From positions 2,232,001-2,296,000 of the forward strand of contig NZ_CP133771.1 of assembly GCF_031348265.1 (NCBI RefSeq): a stretch of DNA of 64,000 nt. The letters run 5' to 3'. A program made the translations under genes and the position numbers. Below the pieces are notes generated by a model. That model was not told where the DNA came from. It saw only the letters and a list, made by a program, of their open reading frames with translations, and ran no database searches. Of this stretch, positions 39,124-48,977 are shown piece by piece; within the stretch, counting starts at the first letter, position 1, and each line of letters starts with the position of its first letter. The DNA comes from Streptomyces collinus. Lineage in GTDB: Bacteria > Actinomycetota > Actinomycetes > Streptomycetales > Streptomycetaceae.

Positions 39124-39567
39124 TTACTGATCCGTGGCGGAGCCGTCGGGACCGCCGTCCTTGAGCAGCACGTCGGTGTCGAAGCAGGTGCGCGCGCCGG
39201 TGTGGCAGGCGGCGCCGACCTGGTCGACCTTGACGAGCACGGTGTCGGCGTCGCAGTCCAGGGCGACGGACTTCACCCACTGGAAGTGGCCGGAGGTGTC
39301 GCCCTTGACCCAGTACTCCCGGCGGCTGCGCGACCAGTAGGTGCAGCGGCCGGTGGTCAGGGTGCGGTGCAGCGCCTCGTCGTCCATCCAGCCGAGCATG
39401 AGCACCTCTCCGGTGTCGTACTGCTGGGCGATGGCGGGCAGGAGGCCGTCGGGGCTGCGCTTGAGGCGCGCGGCGATCTCCGGGTCGAGGCGACTGGACG
39501 GATCACCGTGGCGCGCAGCGCCTCCTTGAGGGGCGGTGGCCGGGCGACGGGCGGGCGTGCTGGTCAT
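39124..39567 (-). CDS. hisI: Phosphoribosyl-AMP cyclohydrolase
   Basis: A 147-aa enzyme of the third histidine step (PR-AMP to ProFAR). Conserved motifs: [32 protein letters not shown], the metal-binding DCDADT, and the Cys/His site [12 protein letters not shown]. It lacks the HisE domain, as usual in actinobacteria. ATG 39567 gives an N-terminal extension of about 30 residues that is not conserved; a later start is possible. Followed by trpE, 11 nt away, so his and trp genes are co-transcribed here. Confidence 0.94.
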   Translation of the reverse strand: MTSTPARRPATAPQGGAARHGDPSSRLDPEIAARLKRSPDGLLPAIAQQYDTGEVLMLGWMDDEALHRTLTTGRCTYWSRSRREYWVKGDTSGHFQWVKSVALDCDADTVLVKVDQVGAACHTGARTCFDTDVLLKDGGPDGSATDQ

Positions 39568-39651
39568 GCCGACCATTGTGCCGCGCGCCACTGACAGGCC
39601 GGGTGGAGTGTCCGCTGTGCGGACCAGACGGGCGGTCGTAGGCTGGGCCGC

Positions 39652-40287
39652 ATGTCGACCCATGCCAAGCGTGAACGACTTCTCCTCGCCGATCTGTTGG
39701 AGACCGCGGGCCCGGACGCGCCCACCCTGTGCGAGGGGTGGACCACCCGGGACCTCGCCGCGCACGTGGTGGTGCGCGAGCGCCGTCCGGACGCCGCCGG
39801 CGGGATGCTGATCAAGCAGCTCGCGCCGCGTCTGGACAAGGTGATGGCGGAGTACACCGACAAGCCGTACGAGGAGCTGATCCAGCTGATCCGTACGGGC
39901 CCGCCGCGTTTCTCGCCCTTCTCCCTGAAGCCGGTCGACGAGGCGTCGAACATCATCGAGTTCTACGTCCACACCGAGGACGTGCGCCGCGCCCAGCCCG
40001 ACTGGTCGCCGCGCGATCTCGACCCGGTGTTCCAGGACGCCCTGTGGTCCCGTCTGGAGCGCACCGCCCGTCTGATGGGCCGCGGGGTCCCGACGGGCCT
40101 GGTCCTGCGCCGCCCGGACGGCCAGACGGCGGTCGCGCACCGCGGCACCCCGGTGGTCACCGTGACCGGCGAGCCGTCCGAGCTGGTCCTGTTCTCCTAC
40201 GGCCGTCAGAGCGCGGCCAAGGTCGACCTGGACGGCGACGAGAACGCGATCGCGAAGCTCCACGAGTCCAAGCAGCTCGGGATCTGA
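39652..40287 (+). CDS. TIGR03085-family DinB-like metal-binding protein
   Basis: A 211-aa four-helix DinB/mycothiol-dependent-isomerase-like protein (SCP2-like C-terminal half). Opening motif [21 protein letters not shown] provides the first metal His; [13 protein letters not shown] gives the second His region. Enzymes of this fold use mycothiol and Zn, but the reaction of this family is unknown. TAGGCT lies 7 nt before the ATG, suggesting a leaderless transcript. It is the only plus-strand gene within the his/trp block, divergent from hisI and convergent with hisF. Confidence 0.82.
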   Translation: MSTHAKRERLLLADLLETAGPDAPTLCEGWTTRDLAAHVVVRERRPDAAGGMLIKQLAPRLDKVMAEYTDKPYEELIQLIRTGPPRFSPFSLKPVDEASNIIEFYVHTEDVRRAQPDWSPRDLDPVFQDALWSRLERTARLMGRGVPTGLVLRRPDGQTAVAHRGTPVVTVTGEPSELVLFSYGRQSAAKVDLDGDENAIAKLHESKQLGI

Positions 40288-40290
40288 GAA

Positions 40291-40319
40291 AGCCCCGGCC
40301 GCACCACGCGGCCGGGGCT
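40291..40319. terminator. Bidirectional terminator between TIGR03085 gene and hisF
   Basis: Perfect 12-bp arms AGCCCCGGCCGC (40291-40302) and GCGGCCGGGGCT (40308-40319), 5-nt loop. Confidence 0.85.
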
Positions 40320-40336
40320 CCCGGCAGACGGGGGCG

Positions 40337-41092
40337 TCACCGCACCGGGTGGCCCGCTCCCCGCAGCGTCTCCTTGACCTGGCCGATCCGCAGGTCCCCG
40401 AAGTGGAACACCGACGCGGCCAGCACCGCGTCCGCGCCGGCCTCGACGGCCGGGGGGAAGTCGGTGAGCCGGCCGGCGCCGCCGGAGGCGATGACCGGGA
40501 CCGTGACGTGCTTGCGGACGGCCCGGATCATCTCCAGGTCGTAGCCGTCCTTGGTGCCGTCGGCGTCCATCGAGTTGAGCAGGATCTCGCCGGCGCCCAG
40601 TTCGGCGGCCCGGTGCGCCCATTCGACGGCGTCGATGCCGGTGCCCTTGCGGCCGCCGTGGGTGGTGACCTCGAAGGAGCCCGACTCGGTGCGGCGGGCG
40701 TCGACCGACAGGACCAGGACCTGGCGGCCGAAGCGCTCGGCGATCTCGCGGATCAGGTCGGGGCGGGCGATGGCGGCGGTGTTGACGCCGACCTTGTCCG
40801 CACCGGCGCGCAGCAGCTTGTCCACGTCCTCGGGGGTGCGCACGCCGCCGCCGACCGTGAGCGGGATGAACACCTGCTCGGCCGTGCGGCGCACGACGTC
40901 GTAGGTGGTCTCGCGGTTGCCCGACGAGGCGGTGATGTCCAGGAACGTCAGCTCGTCGGCGCCCTCGGCGTCGTACACCTTGGCCATCTCGACGGGGTCG
41001 CCCGCGTCGCGCAGGTTCTGGAAGTTGACGCCCTTGACGACCCGGCCGTTGTCCACGTCCAGGCAGGGGATGACTCGGACCGCCAGGGTCAT
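40337..41092 (-). CDS. hisF: Imidazole glycerol phosphate synthase, cyclase subunit
   Basis: A 251-aa TIM-barrel that, with HisH, makes imidazole glycerol phosphate and AICAR from PRFAR. The catalytic Asp lies in [15 protein letters not shown] (D12) and the second in [25 protein letters not shown] and [10 protein letters not shown] bind the phosphates. GAGGAG lies 8 nt before the ATG. Last gene of the his operon, 13 nt after ridA. Confidence 0.97.
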   Translation of the reverse strand: MTLAVRVIPCLDVDNGRVVKGVNFQNLRDAGDPVEMAKVYDAEGADELTFLDITASSGNRETTYDVVRRTAEQVFIPLTVGGGVRTPEDVDKLLRAGADKVGVNTAAIARPDLIREIAERFGRQVLVLSVDARRTESGSFEVTTHGGRKGTGIDAVEWAHRAAELGAGEILLNSMDADGTKDGYDLEMIRAVRKHVTVPVIASGGAGRLTDFPPAVEAGADAVLAASVFHFGDLRIGQVKETLRGAGHPVR

Positions 41093-41105
41093 GAATCGTG
41101 CTCCT

Positions 41106-41507
41106 CTAGTGTTCCTCTGAGGGTGTCCCTCTGAATGCTTCCACTTCCACCGACACCAGGACCCGGGAGTCGATGAAGCCCTGCACGACCAGCAGGGTCG
41201 TGACCGGGCGTACGGCGTCGAACAGCTCCTTGTGGGCCCTGCCCACCGCGTCGACGTCCCGGGCGTGTGCCAGGCACACCCGGGTGCGGATCACGGACTC
41301 GGGGGTGAGCCCGAACTCGGCGATCGCCTCCAGGGCGGTGGTGAAGGCCACCTTGGTCTGCTCGTAGGGGTCGCCCTCGCCGTAGAGCACGTCGCCCTTG
41401 AAGGCGGTCGTGCCCGCTACCAGCACGCGGTCGCCCGCCGCGACGGCGCGTGCAAAACCGAAGGACTCTTCCCAGGGACTTCCGCTCTGCACACGCCGTA
41501 CGGTCAT
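41106..41507 (-). CDS. RidA-family protein inside the his operon
   Basis: A 133-aa member of the RidA/YjgF/UK114 family, which hydrolyses reactive enamine/imine intermediates such as 2-aminoacrylate. Family segments: [18 protein letters not shown] and [19 protein letters not shown], the latter with the conserved Arg. Some subfamilies lack the deaminase activity; the SVEVEAF end is usual. ATG 41507 overlaps the priA stop (ATGA). Its place between priA and hisF suggests a role in handling unstable intermediates of the pathway (inference). Confidence 0.88.
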   Translation of the reverse strand: MTVRRVQSGSPWEESFGFARAVAAGDRVLVAGTTAFKGDVLYGEGDPYEQTKVAFTTALEAIAEFGLTPESVIRTRVCLAHARDVDAVGRAHKELFDAVRPVTTLLVVQGFIDSRVLVSVEVEAFRGTPSEEH

Positions 41508-42229
41508 GACGACACAGCCTCCAAGGCCTCTTCCAGGGTGAACGCCTTCGCGTACAGCGCTTTCCCTACGATGGCGCCCTCGACACCGAGCGGGACGAGG
41601 TCGGCGATGGCGCGCAGGTCGTCGAGCGAGGAAACCCCGCCGGAGGCCACGACCGGGCGGTCGGTGGCGGCGCACACGTTGCGCAGCAGTTCCAGGTTGG
41701 GGCCCTGGAGCGTGCCGTCCTTGGCGATGTCGGTGACGACGTACCGGGCGCAGCCCTCCTTGTCGAGGCGCGCCAGTGTCTCGTAGAGGTCGCCGCCGTC
41801 GCGGGTCCAGCCCCGCCCGCGCAGGGTGGTGCCGCGGACGTCGAGACCGACGGCGATCTGGTCGCCGTGCTCGGCGATGACCTTGGCGACCCACTCCGGG
41901 GTCTCCAGGGCGGCCGTGCCCAGGTTGACGCGCTTGCAGCCGGTGGCGAGGGCGGCGGCGAGGGTGTCGTCGTCGCGGATGCCGCCGGACAGCTCCACCT
42001 TGATGTCCATGGCGCCGGCGACCTCGGCGATCAGCTCGCGGTTGTTCCCGGTGCCGAAGGCGGCGTCGAGGTCGACCAGGTGCAGCCATTCGGCTCCGGA
42101 GCGCTGCCAGGCGAGGGCGGCCTCCAGCGGGGAGCCGTAGGAGGTCTCCGAGCCGGACTCGCCGTGCACCAGGCGGACGGCCTGGCCGTCGCGGACGTCG
42201 ACGGCGGGGAGGAGTTCGAGCTTGCTCAC
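41504..42229 (-). CDS. priA: Bifunctional phosphoribosyl isomerase A (HisA/TrpF)
   Basis: A 241-aa TIM-barrel that in Streptomyces and Mycobacterium isomerises both ProFAR (histidine) and phosphoribosyl anthranilate (tryptophan). D11 in [10 protein letters not shown] and D130 in AVGLDVRG are conserved acidic residues of the active site; [10 protein letters not shown] follows. There is no separate trpF in this window, supporting the dual role. GTG 42229 overlaps the hisH stop (GTGA). Confidence 0.95.
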   Translation of the reverse strand: MSKLELLPAVDVRDGQAVRLVHGESGSETSYGSPLEAALAWQRSGAEWLHLVDLDAAFGTGNNRELIAEVAGAMDIKVELSGGIRDDDTLAAALATGCKRVNLGTAALETPEWVAKVIAEHGDQIAVGLDVRGTTLRGRGWTRDGGDLYETLARLDKEGCARYVVTDIAKDGTLQGPNLELLRNVCAATDRPVVASGGVSSLDDLRAIADLVPLGVEGAIVGKALYAKAFTLEEALEAVSS

Positions 42230-42876
42230 AGGGTTCCGATCCAGTTGGTGAGGAGCTGGGCTCCGGCGTCGCCGGACTTCTCGGGGTGGAACTGCGTGGC
42301 CCACAGGGCGCCGTTCTCGACGGCGGCGACGAACGGCTTGCCGTGGGTGGACCAGGTGACCTTGGGGGCCGCGATCGCCGGGTTGAGCGTCTCCAGCGAC
42401 CAGTCGTGCACGGCGTAGGAGTGCACGAAGTAGAAGCGGGCGTCCGGGTCGAGGCCGGCGAACAGCTGCGAGCCGGGGGCCGCCTCGACGGTGTTCCATC
42501 CCATGTGGGGCACGATGTCGGCCTGGAGCGGCTCCACGGAGCCGGGCCACTCGTCGAGGCCCTCGCTCTCCACGCCGTGCTCGATGCCGCGTGCGAAGAG
42601 GATCTGCATGCCGACGCAGATGCCCATGACCGGGCGGCCGCCGGACAGCCGGCGGTCGACGATCCAGTCGCCGCGGGCCTCGCGCAGGCCGGTCATGCAG
42701 GAGGCGAAGGCACCGACGCCGGGGACGAGCAGGCCGTCGGCGTTCAGGGCCTTGTCGTAGTCCCGGGTGATCTCCACGTCGGCTCCCGCGCGGGCGAGGG
42801 CGCGCTCGGCGGAACGGACGTTGCCGAAGCCGTAGTCGAAGACGACGACCTTCTTCTGCTTCTGGGGGCTGCTCAA
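42226..42876 (-). CDS. hisH: Imidazole glycerol phosphate synthase, glutaminase subunit
   Basis: A 216-aa class I amidotransferase that feeds ammonia to HisF. The nucleophile elbow is [10 protein letters not shown], and the catalytic His and Glu lie in [10 protein letters not shown] chose a TTG start at 42876: GGAGGT lies 6 nt upstream, and the TTG overlaps the stop of the preceding small gene as TTGA, the same 4-nt coupling used throughout this operon. The alternative GTG at 42882 abuts the ribosome-binding site. Confidence 0.93.
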   Translation of the reverse strand: MSSPQKQKKVVVFDYGFGNVRSAERALARAGADVEITRDYDKALNADGLLVPGVGAFASCMTGLREARGDWIVDRRLSGGRPVMGICVGMQILFARGIEHGVESEGLDEWPGSVEPLQADIVPHMGWNTVEAAPGSQLFAGLDPDARFYFVHSYAVHDWSLETLNPAIAAPKVTWSTHGKPFVAAVENGALWATQFHPEKSGDAGAQLLTNWIGTL

Positions 42877-43037
42877 TTCCACACCTCCAGCCTCACGACG
42901 CCGGCCACCAGGCACATCGCGGCGCCGATCGACAGCAGCACGATCAGGCCCTTGGGCATCTTCTGCTTGATGAAGGAGTAGATGCCGCCGACGAGGAACA
43001 GCCCTACGACGATCAGCAGGGTGGAGATGCCGTTCAC
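42873..43037 (-). CDS. 54-aa membrane protein inside the his operon
   Basis: A small protein ([20 protein letters not shown]...) with two hydrophobic helices (about 5-22 and 31-49) joined by [11 protein letters not shown] do not recognise a function. The GTG start overlaps the hisB stop (GTGA) and its stop overlaps the hisH start (TTGA), so it is fully embedded in the operon and must be translated for coupling. Confidence 0.78.
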   Translation of the reverse strand: MNGISTLLIVVGLFLVGGIYSFIKQKMPKGLIVLLSIGAAMCLVAGVVRLEVWN

Positions 43038-43627
43038 AGGGCGCCCTTCGTGGACGGGAGGATGCCGGCCGCGCGCGGGTCGCGCTCGGAGGCGTAGCGC
43101 AGGGCCCGGGCGAGCGCCTTGAACTGGCACTCCACGATGTGGTGCGCGTTGCGCCCGTAGGGCACGTGCACGTGCAGCGCGATCTGCGCCTGGGCCACGA
43201 AGGACTCCAGGATGTGCCGGGTCATGGTGGTGTCGTACTCGCCGATCATCGGCGCCATCTTCTCGGGCTCGGTGTGCACGAGGTAGGGGCGGCCGGACAG
43301 GTCGACGGTGACCTGGGCGAGGGACTCGTCCAGCGGGACCGTGCAGTTGCCGAAGCGGTAGATGCCGACCTTGTCGCCGAGGGCCTGCTTGAAGGCGGCG
43401 CCGAGGGCGAGGGCGGTGTCCTCGATGGTGTGGTGCGAGTCGATGTGCAGGTCACCCTCGGTCTTCACGGTGAGGTCGAACAGACCGTGGCGGCCGAGCT
43501 GGTCGAGCATGTGGTCGTAGAAGCCGACGCCGGTGGAGATCTCCGTCTTGCCGGTGCCGTCGAGGTCGATCTCGACGAGGACCGAGGTCTCCTTGGTCGT
43601 CCGCTCCACGCGTCCGGTGCGGCTCAT
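43034..43627 (-). CDS. hisB: Imidazoleglycerol-phosphate dehydratase
   Basis: A 197-aa Mn enzyme of the sixth histidine step. It carries both repeated metal motifs: GVGFYDHML ... [14 protein letters not shown] in the first half and [20 protein letters not shown] (partly) in the second. Stand-alone dehydratase without the phosphatase domain found in enterobacteria. ATG overlaps the hisC stop (ATGA). Confidence 0.97.
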   Translation of the reverse strand: MSRTGRVERTTKETSVLVEIDLDGTGKTEISTGVGFYDHMLDQLGRHGLFDLTVKTEGDLHIDSHHTIEDTALALGAAFKQALGDKVGIYRFGNCTVPLDESLAQVTVDLSGRPYLVHTEPEKMAPMIGEYDTTMTRHILESFVAQAQIALHVHVPYGRNAHHIVECQFKALARALRYASERDPRAAGILPSTKGAL

Positions 43628-44736
43628 GAACTCTGCTCCTTCTTCAGTGCACGTACCGCGTCGAGGAACGCGTCGTTCTCTTCGGGGGTTCCGGCGGTGA
43701 CCCGGAGCCGGCCGGGCACGCCGTTGTCCCGGACCAGGACGCCCCGGTCGAGGATCTTCTGCCAGGTCTCGTGGGAGTCCTCGAACCGGCCGAACTGTAC
43801 GAAGTTCGCGTCCGACGCGGTCACCTCGTAGCCGATCGCGCGCAGTTCGGTGACCAGGCGGTCCCGTTCGGCCTTGAGCTGCTCGACGTAGCCCAGCAGG
43901 GTGCCGGTGTGCTCCAGGGCGGCCAGGGCGGTCGCCTGGGTGACGGCCGACAGGTGGTAGGGCAGCCGGACCAGCTGGACGGCGTCGACGACGGCCGGGT
44001 GTGCCGCGAGGTAGCCGAGGCGCAGGCCCGCCGCGCCGAACGCCTTCGACATGGTGCGGGAGACGACGAGGTTCGGGCGGCCCTCGATCAGCGGCAGCAG
44101 CGAGTCGCCGTGGCTGAACTCGATGTACGCCTCGTCGACCACCACCATCGACGGCTTGGCCGCCTGTGCGGCCTCGTACAGCGCGAGGACCGTCTCGGGC
44201 GGGACGGCGGTGCCCGTGGGGTTGTTGGGGGTGGTGACGAAGACGACGTCCGGCTGGTTCTCGGCGATGGCCTTCTCGGCGGCGGCGAGGTCGATCGTGA
44301 AGTCCTCGTTGCGCGGGCCGGAGATCCAGCCGGTGCCCGTGCCGCGCGAGATGAGGCCGTGCATCGAGTACGACGGCTCGAAGCCGATGGCGGTGCGGCC
44401 CGGTCCGCCGAAGGTCTGCAACAGCTGCTGGATGACCTCGTTGGAGCCGTTGGCCGCCCAGACGTTGGCGACGCCGACTTCATGGCCGGACGTGTCCGTC
44501 AGGTACTCCGCCAGGCGGGTGCGCAGCTCGACCGCGTCCCGGTCCGGGTAGCGGTTGAGGTTCCGGGCCGCCTCGCGGACCCGCTCGGCGATCCGTTCGA
44601 CCAGCGGCTCGGGCAGCGGGTAGGGGTTCTCGTTGGTGTTCAGCCGTACGGGGACGTCCAGCTGGGGCGCGCCATAGGGGGACTTGCCGCGCAGCTCGTC
44701 CCGCACGGGGAGATCGTCGATGCGTACGTCGTTCAC
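43624..44736 (-). CDS. hisC: Histidinol-phosphate aminotransferase
   Basis: A 370-aa fold-type I PLP aminotransferase. The Schiff-base lysine is K231 in [16 protein letters not shown]; other family residues are [27 protein letters not shown] and VDEAYIEF. The GTG start overlaps the hisD stop (GTGA). Complete length. Confidence 0.96.
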   Translation of the reverse strand: MNDVRIDDLPVRDELRGKSPYGAPQLDVPVRLNTNENPYPLPEPLVERIAERVREAARNLNRYPDRDAVELRTRLAEYLTDTSGHEVGVANVWAANGSNEVIQQLLQTFGGPGRTAIGFEPSYSMHGLISRGTGTGWISGPRNEDFTIDLAAAEKAIAENQPDVVFVTTPNNPTGTAVPPETVLALYEAAQAAKPSMVVVDEAYIEFSHGDSLLPLIEGRPNLVVSRTMSKAFGAAGLRLGYLAAHPAVVDAVQLVRLPYHLSAVTQATALAALEHTGTLLGYVEQLKAERDRLVTELRAIGYEVTASDANFVQFGRFEDSHETWQKILDRGVLVRDNGVPGRLRVTAGTPEENDAFLDAVRALKKEQSS

Positions 44737-46058
44737 TTGCCCGGGGGAACCTTCCAGTCGAACCTCGCCTTGATCGCCGCGCCGTGGGCCGGCAGGTCCT
44801 CCGCCTCCGCCAGCGTCACCACGTGGGGGGCCACCTCGGCCAGCGCGTCCCGCGTGTAGTCGACGATGTGGATGCCGCGCAGGAAGGACTGGACGGACAG
44901 GCCCGAGGAGTGGCAGGCGCAGCCGCCGGTGGGCAGGACGTGGTTGGAGCCGGCCGCGTAGTCGCCCAGCGACACGGGCGCCCAGGGGCCGATGAAGATC
45001 GCGCCGGCGTTGCGGACCCGGTCGGCGACGGCGGTGGCGTCGGCCGTCTGGATCTCCAGGTGCTCGGCGCCGTACGCGTCGACCACCTTGAGGCCCTCCT
45101 CGACGCCGTCGACCAGCACGATCGCGGACTGCCTGCCGGACAGGGCCGGGACGATCCGGTCGTCGACGTGCTTGGTGGCCGCGACCTGCGGTTCCAGTTC
45201 CTTCTCGACCGCGTCGGCGAGTTCGACGGAGTCGGTGACCAGGACGGCGGCGGCCAGCGGGTCGTGCTCGGCCTGGCTGATCAGGTCGGAGGCGACGTGC
45301 ACCGGGTCGGCCGTGTCGTCGGCGAGGACGGCGATCTCGGTCGGGCCGGCCTCGGCGTCGATGCCGATCCGGCCGGTGAAGTAGCGCTTGGCGGCGGCGA
45401 CCCAGATGTTGCCGGGGCCGGTGACCATGTTCGCGGGCGCGCAGGACTCGGTGCCGTAGGCGAACATCGCGACGGCCGTGGCGCCGCCGGCGGCGTACAC
45501 CTCGTCGACGCCGAGCAGCGCGCAGGCGGCGAGGATCGTCGGGTGCGGCAGGCCGCCGAAGTCGGCCTGGGCGGGAGAGGCGAGCGCGACGGACTCGACG
45601 CCGGCCTCCTGCGCGGGCACCACGTTCATGATCACGGAGGACGGGTACACGGACCGGCCGCCGGGCGCGTAGAGCCCGACGCGATCGACCGGCACCCACT
45701 TCTCGGTGACGCTGCCACCGGGCACGACCTGGGTGGTGCGCGTCTCGCGGCGCTGCTCGCGGTGGACGATCCTGGCGCGGCGGATGGACTCCTCCAGGGC
45801 CGCGCGCACGGCCGGGTCGAGCTCCTCCAGCGCGCGCGTGAGCGCGGCGGCCGGCACCCGTACCTGGTCGAGCCTGACCCCGTCGAACCGCTCGGCTGCG
45901 TCGATCAGCGCCGCGTCGCCCCGATGATGCACGTCCTCGCAGATCGGACGCACCTTCTCCAGGGCGGCCGCAACATCGAAGTCGGCTCGGGGCAGCAGGT
46001 CGCGCAGGGCGGGGCCTTCGACGAGGGCGTCGCCGCGCAGATCGATTCGGGAGATCAC
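44733..46058 (-). CDS. hisD: Histidinol dehydrogenase
   Basis: A 441-aa Zn/NAD enzyme that oxidises histidinol to histidine in two steps. Motifs: [59 protein letters not shown] and the end [11 protein letters not shown]. It is the first gene of the operon; GTG 46058, with a weak ribosome-binding site. The divergent 177-nt upstream region contains a GTGT-n12-ACAC inverted repeat near 46158-46177, a possible operator. Confidence 0.96.
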   Translation of the reverse strand: MISRIDLRGDALVEGPALRDLLPRADFDVAAALEKVRPICEDVHHRGDAALIDAAERFDGVRLDQVRVPAAALTRALEELDPAVRAALEESIRRARIVHREQRRETRTTQVVPGGSVTEKWVPVDRVGLYAPGGRSVYPSSVIMNVVPAQEAGVESVALASPAQADFGGLPHPTILAACALLGVDEVYAAGGATAVAMFAYGTESCAPANMVTGPGNIWVAAAKRYFTGRIGIDAEAGPTEIAVLADDTADPVHVASDLISQAEHDPLAAAVLVTDSVELADAVEKELEPQVAATKHVDDRIVPALSGRQSAIVLVDGVEEGLKVVDAYGAEHLEIQTADATAVADRVRNAGAIFIGPWAPVSLGDYAAGSNHVLPTGGCACHSSGLSVQSFLRGIHIVDYTRDALAEVAPHVVTLAEAEDLPAHGAAIKARFDWKVPPGK

Positions 46059-46235
46059 GTGCTCAATTCTCTCAGACCCGGGTGAGGCGTCGTTCGCGCG
46101 TATCAATGGCTGATACAGAACGCCGCAGGACGCCGGGAGATCACCTTCACGTGGTGTGTTCGGTGGGTCACACAGCGGGCAAAACAGGTGTACGAGGGAA
46201 GTGACCCGCGAGTACCTGGGGAGGATGGAAGAGCT

Positions 46236-47813
46236 GTGACCGAGGGGGCCGGCGTCCGTGCCGGGGATGTGCCCGACGACCTGACCGCGACCGAGGCCGG
46301 CATGTGGCAGGCCTTCCGCAACGGCACCGTGTACGACCTGAGCTGCGGCGATGCCGTGGCCGACGATCCGCACGGCGGGCACCCGTGGGGCGAGGAGCGG
46401 ACCGTCCGGGCCCGGATCGTGTGCTGGCTGCTCCTCGACGGCCCGCCCGCCCTGGCCGGCCGTGTGTCGTCGCTGAAGCTGACCGGGGTGCAGGTCAGCG
46501 GGTCCCTGGACCTCGCGGGCGGCACGGTGGTGCCGTACGTCGAGATGCGCCGGTGCCGGTTCGAGCAGGACGTGCTGCTGCCGGAGGCCCGCTTCACCAC
46601 CCTGCGGATGGTGGACTGCTCGGTGCCCCGGCTGGAGGCGGCCCGGGTGCACACGGAGGGCGATCTCCATCTGCCGCGCTGCCGCTTCCACCACGGCATC
46701 CGGCTCACGGACGCGCAGATCGGCACGGACCTGATGCTCAACCAGGCGATCGCGCACCGGGATCACAGCGGCCGGTCGATCGCCGCGGACGGCCTGACCG
46801 TCGGCCAGGACTTACAGGCCGAGCTGCTGGAGTCGCACGGTGAGCTGAGCCTGCGCGCCGCCACCGTCGGCGTCTCCCTGAGCCTGCGCGGTGCGCGTCT
46901 GTCCAACCCGTACGAGCGGCTCGCGCTGAACGCCCCGCAGCTGACCGTGGAGCGCAGTCTGTATCTGACGCCGGCGGGGGTCGGCGCCCAGGCGATGAGC
47001 GGGATGACCCCGGCGCAGGGGACGCGGATCCAGCGCTTCGCGTGCGAGGGCGGGATCCGGCTGGACGACGGCCGGTTCGGTGACGCCGTCGACTTCGAGC
47101 GGGCCAGGTTCACCCTCACGGACGACCAGGAGCTGTCGCTGCGCCGGGTGCAGACGCCGGAGCTGCGGTTCCTCGGGGAGCAGCCGGCGCGCGGCCGGGT
47201 GGTGCTGTCCGGGGCGAAGGTCATCAACCTGATGGACCGGGCGGACGCCTGGCCGGGCCCCGGGCGGCTGCACATGGGCGGCTTCGCCTACGAGAACCTC
47301 GTGCCGCGCGGACCGTTCCCGCTGGTCGAGCGGCTGGACTGGGTGGCCGCGGCGACCGCCGAATACAACCCGGAGCCGTACGAGCGGCTCGCGGCCGTAC
47401 TGCGGGCCGGCGGGGAGGACGAGGACGCCCGGGAGGTGCTGCTCGCCAAGCAGCGCCGGCATCGCGAGAGCCTGCCGATGGCGGCCAAGCTGTGGGGGTA
47501 CGCGCAGGACTGGACGGTGGCCTACGGATACCGTCCGGGCCGGGCCGCGGTGTGGATGGCTCTGCTGTGGGCGGCGGGCTCCTTCGCCTTCGCGCGGGCC
47601 GGGCATCCGCCGATGAAGCGGGGCGAGCACCCGGAGTGGAACCCCACGCTCTTCACCCTCGATCTGCTGCTGCCGGTCATCGACCTGGGCCAGGTGGGCT
47701 TCTGGCAGCTGCGCGGGGGCTGGCAGTGGCTGGCGACGGCGATGATCCTGCTGGGCTGGATCCTGGCGACGACGGTGGCGGCGGGCGCGACACGGCTGTT
47801 GCGCCGCAACTGA
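46236..47813 (+). CDS. Beta-helix-like protein with C-terminal membrane helices; TTA codon
   Basis: A 525-aa protein with no certain family. Residues about 75-350 contain many degenerate repeats of the form (G)-x-hydrophobic-x-L-x-x-A/C ([54 protein letters not shown]), as in right-handed parallel beta-helices. Two or three membrane helices follow near 425-445 and at the end ([19 protein letters not shown]). S. coelicolor relatives are often labelled 'membrane-associated oxidoreductase', but I see no cofactor-binding motif. Codon 193 is TTA (46812-46814), so expression should depend on bldA. GTG start with GGAAGAG upstream. Divergent from hisD. Confidence 0.75.
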   Translation: MTEGAGVRAGDVPDDLTATEAGMWQAFRNGTVYDLSCGDAVADDPHGGHPWGEERTVRARIVCWLLLDGPPALAGRVSSLKLTGVQVSGSLDLAGGTVVPYVEMRRCRFEQDVLLPEARFTTLRMVDCSVPRLEAARVHTEGDLHLPRCRFHHGIRLTDAQIGTDLMLNQAIAHRDHSGRSIAADGLTVGQDLQAELLESHGELSLRAATVGVSLSLRGARLSNPYERLALNAPQLTVERSLYLTPAGVGAQAMSGMTPAQGTRIQRFACEGGIRLDDGRFGDAVDFERARFTLTDDQELSLRRVQTPELRFLGEQPARGRVVLSGAKVINLMDRADAWPGPGRLHMGGFAYENLVPRGPFPLVERLDWVAAATAEYNPEPYERLAAVLRAGGEDEDAREVLLAKQRRHRESLPMAAKLWGYAQDWTVAYGYRPGRAAVWMALLWAAGSFAFARAGHPPMKRGEHPEWNPTLFTLDLLLPVIDLGQVGFWQLRGGWQWLATAMILLGWILATTVAAGATRLLRRN

Positions 47814-47916
47814 TGGTGCTGGTGTGACCACAGTTATCGAACTGTCACGGTTTTACGTTCTCTTGACCATTGGATGTACAACTTTCCGTAGGTTCCATGA
47901 ACAGTCTGGCGCCGTC

Positions 47917-48966
47917 ATGAGCAGCGGACTTTCAATGGTCGGCACCATGGCAATGCAGCTCCCGTTCATCCGTGCGAGCCGGATGGCAAGGACCTCCCCC
48001 CACCTCGTCGGCGAGCCGTGCGCCGACGACGAGGTGCTGCTCGACGCGCCCGACGCCCGGCTGAGCCCGGCGCTGGTCGCCGCCGCCCGGGGTGACCACG
48101 TCCCGGCCGCCTCGCTGCTCCTGGCCACCCGCGTGGCCTCGGAGTGGGAGCGGCGCGACCGGTACGTGACCCGGCTGGCCGCCTTCGCGCGCTCGCGGCC
48201 CGAGTGGCTGGACGCCTGGCTCGCCACCGCCCCGCAGGACCCCGACGCGCTCCTGGTCGGGGCCCAGCTGGCGGTGGACCGCGCCTGGCAGTCACCGGCC
48301 CGGGCCGAGCTGCTGCGCGAGGTGAGCCCGCTGATCACGGCAGCGGCCCGGGGCGACCAGCGGGACCCCGTGCCGTGGCGGATCGCGCTCGACCACGCCC
48401 GGGGCGCACAGGCCGGGCACACCTACTTCGAGGAACTGTGGGCGGCGGCCGTCCGCCGTGCCCCGCACCACTACGGGTGCCATGTGGCGGCCCTGCGCTA
48501 CCTGGCCACCTACTGGCACGGATCGCACCACGAGTGCTTCGACTTCGCCGACCGGGCCGCCCAGGACGCTCCCGCCGGCGCGCTCGTCCAGGCCCTGCCG
48601 CTGCGGGCGGCCTTCGGCTACCTCACGGACGACTGCGGGCCCGAGATCCCGCGTGAGCGGCTGGACACCGCGGCCGACCGGGCGATCGCGCTGTCCCCGC
48701 GGCTGCCGGCGGCCGACCCCTGGCCGGCCCGGATGCGCAACCTGCTGATCTTCGTCCTGGTGCGCCTGGAGCGCTGGCCCGACGCCGTCGAGCAACTGCG
48801 CCTGAACGGCCCGTACGCCACCTCCTTCCCCTGGGACCGGATGTCGGACGACCCCCTCGGGCACTTCCTGCGGGTGCGCGAGGACATCCGGGTCGGGGCG
48901 GCCGGGAACCCGTCCGGGCATCCACGGAATGAACGGGGCGGGCGAGTCCGTCCCGGCGACCATTAG
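47917..48966 (+). CDS. Uncharacterised helical-repeat protein
   Basis: A 349-aa soluble protein I do not recognise. It consists of Ala/Leu-rich helical pairs (LLVGAQLAVDRAW, YGCHVAALRYLATYW, FDFADRAAQDAPAGALVQAL, NLLIFVLVRLERWPDAVEQL) reminiscent of TPR-like repeats, and ends in a disordered Gly/Arg tail. The reading frame is open back to GTG 47824, but the intervening sequence is AT-richer and looks non-coding or promoter-like, so I prefer ATG 47917 or a later ATG. The next gene begins 11 nt downstream. Confidence 0.6.
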   Translation: MSSGLSMVGTMAMQLPFIRASRMARTSPHLVGEPCADDEVLLDAPDARLSPALVAAARGDHVPAASLLLATRVASEWERRDRYVTRLAAFARSRPEWLDAWLATAPQDPDALLVGAQLAVDRAWQSPARAELLREVSPLITAAARGDQRDPVPWRIALDHARGAQAGHTYFEELWAAAVRRAPHHYGCHVAALRYLATYWHGSHHECFDFADRAAQDAPAGALVQALPLRAAFGYLTDDCGPEIPRERLDTAADRAIALSPRLPAADPWPARMRNLLIFVLVRLERWPDAVEQLRLNGPYATSFPWDRMSDDPLGHFLRVREDIRVGAAGNPSGHPRNERGGRVRPGDH

Positions 48967-48977
48967 GCTTTTACGTC

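Noticed and set aside
47824..47916. Longer N-terminus for the 47917 gene (GTG at 47824)
   Set aside because: AT-richer sequence with a poor third-position GC pattern and no ribosome-binding site; looks like promoter region.
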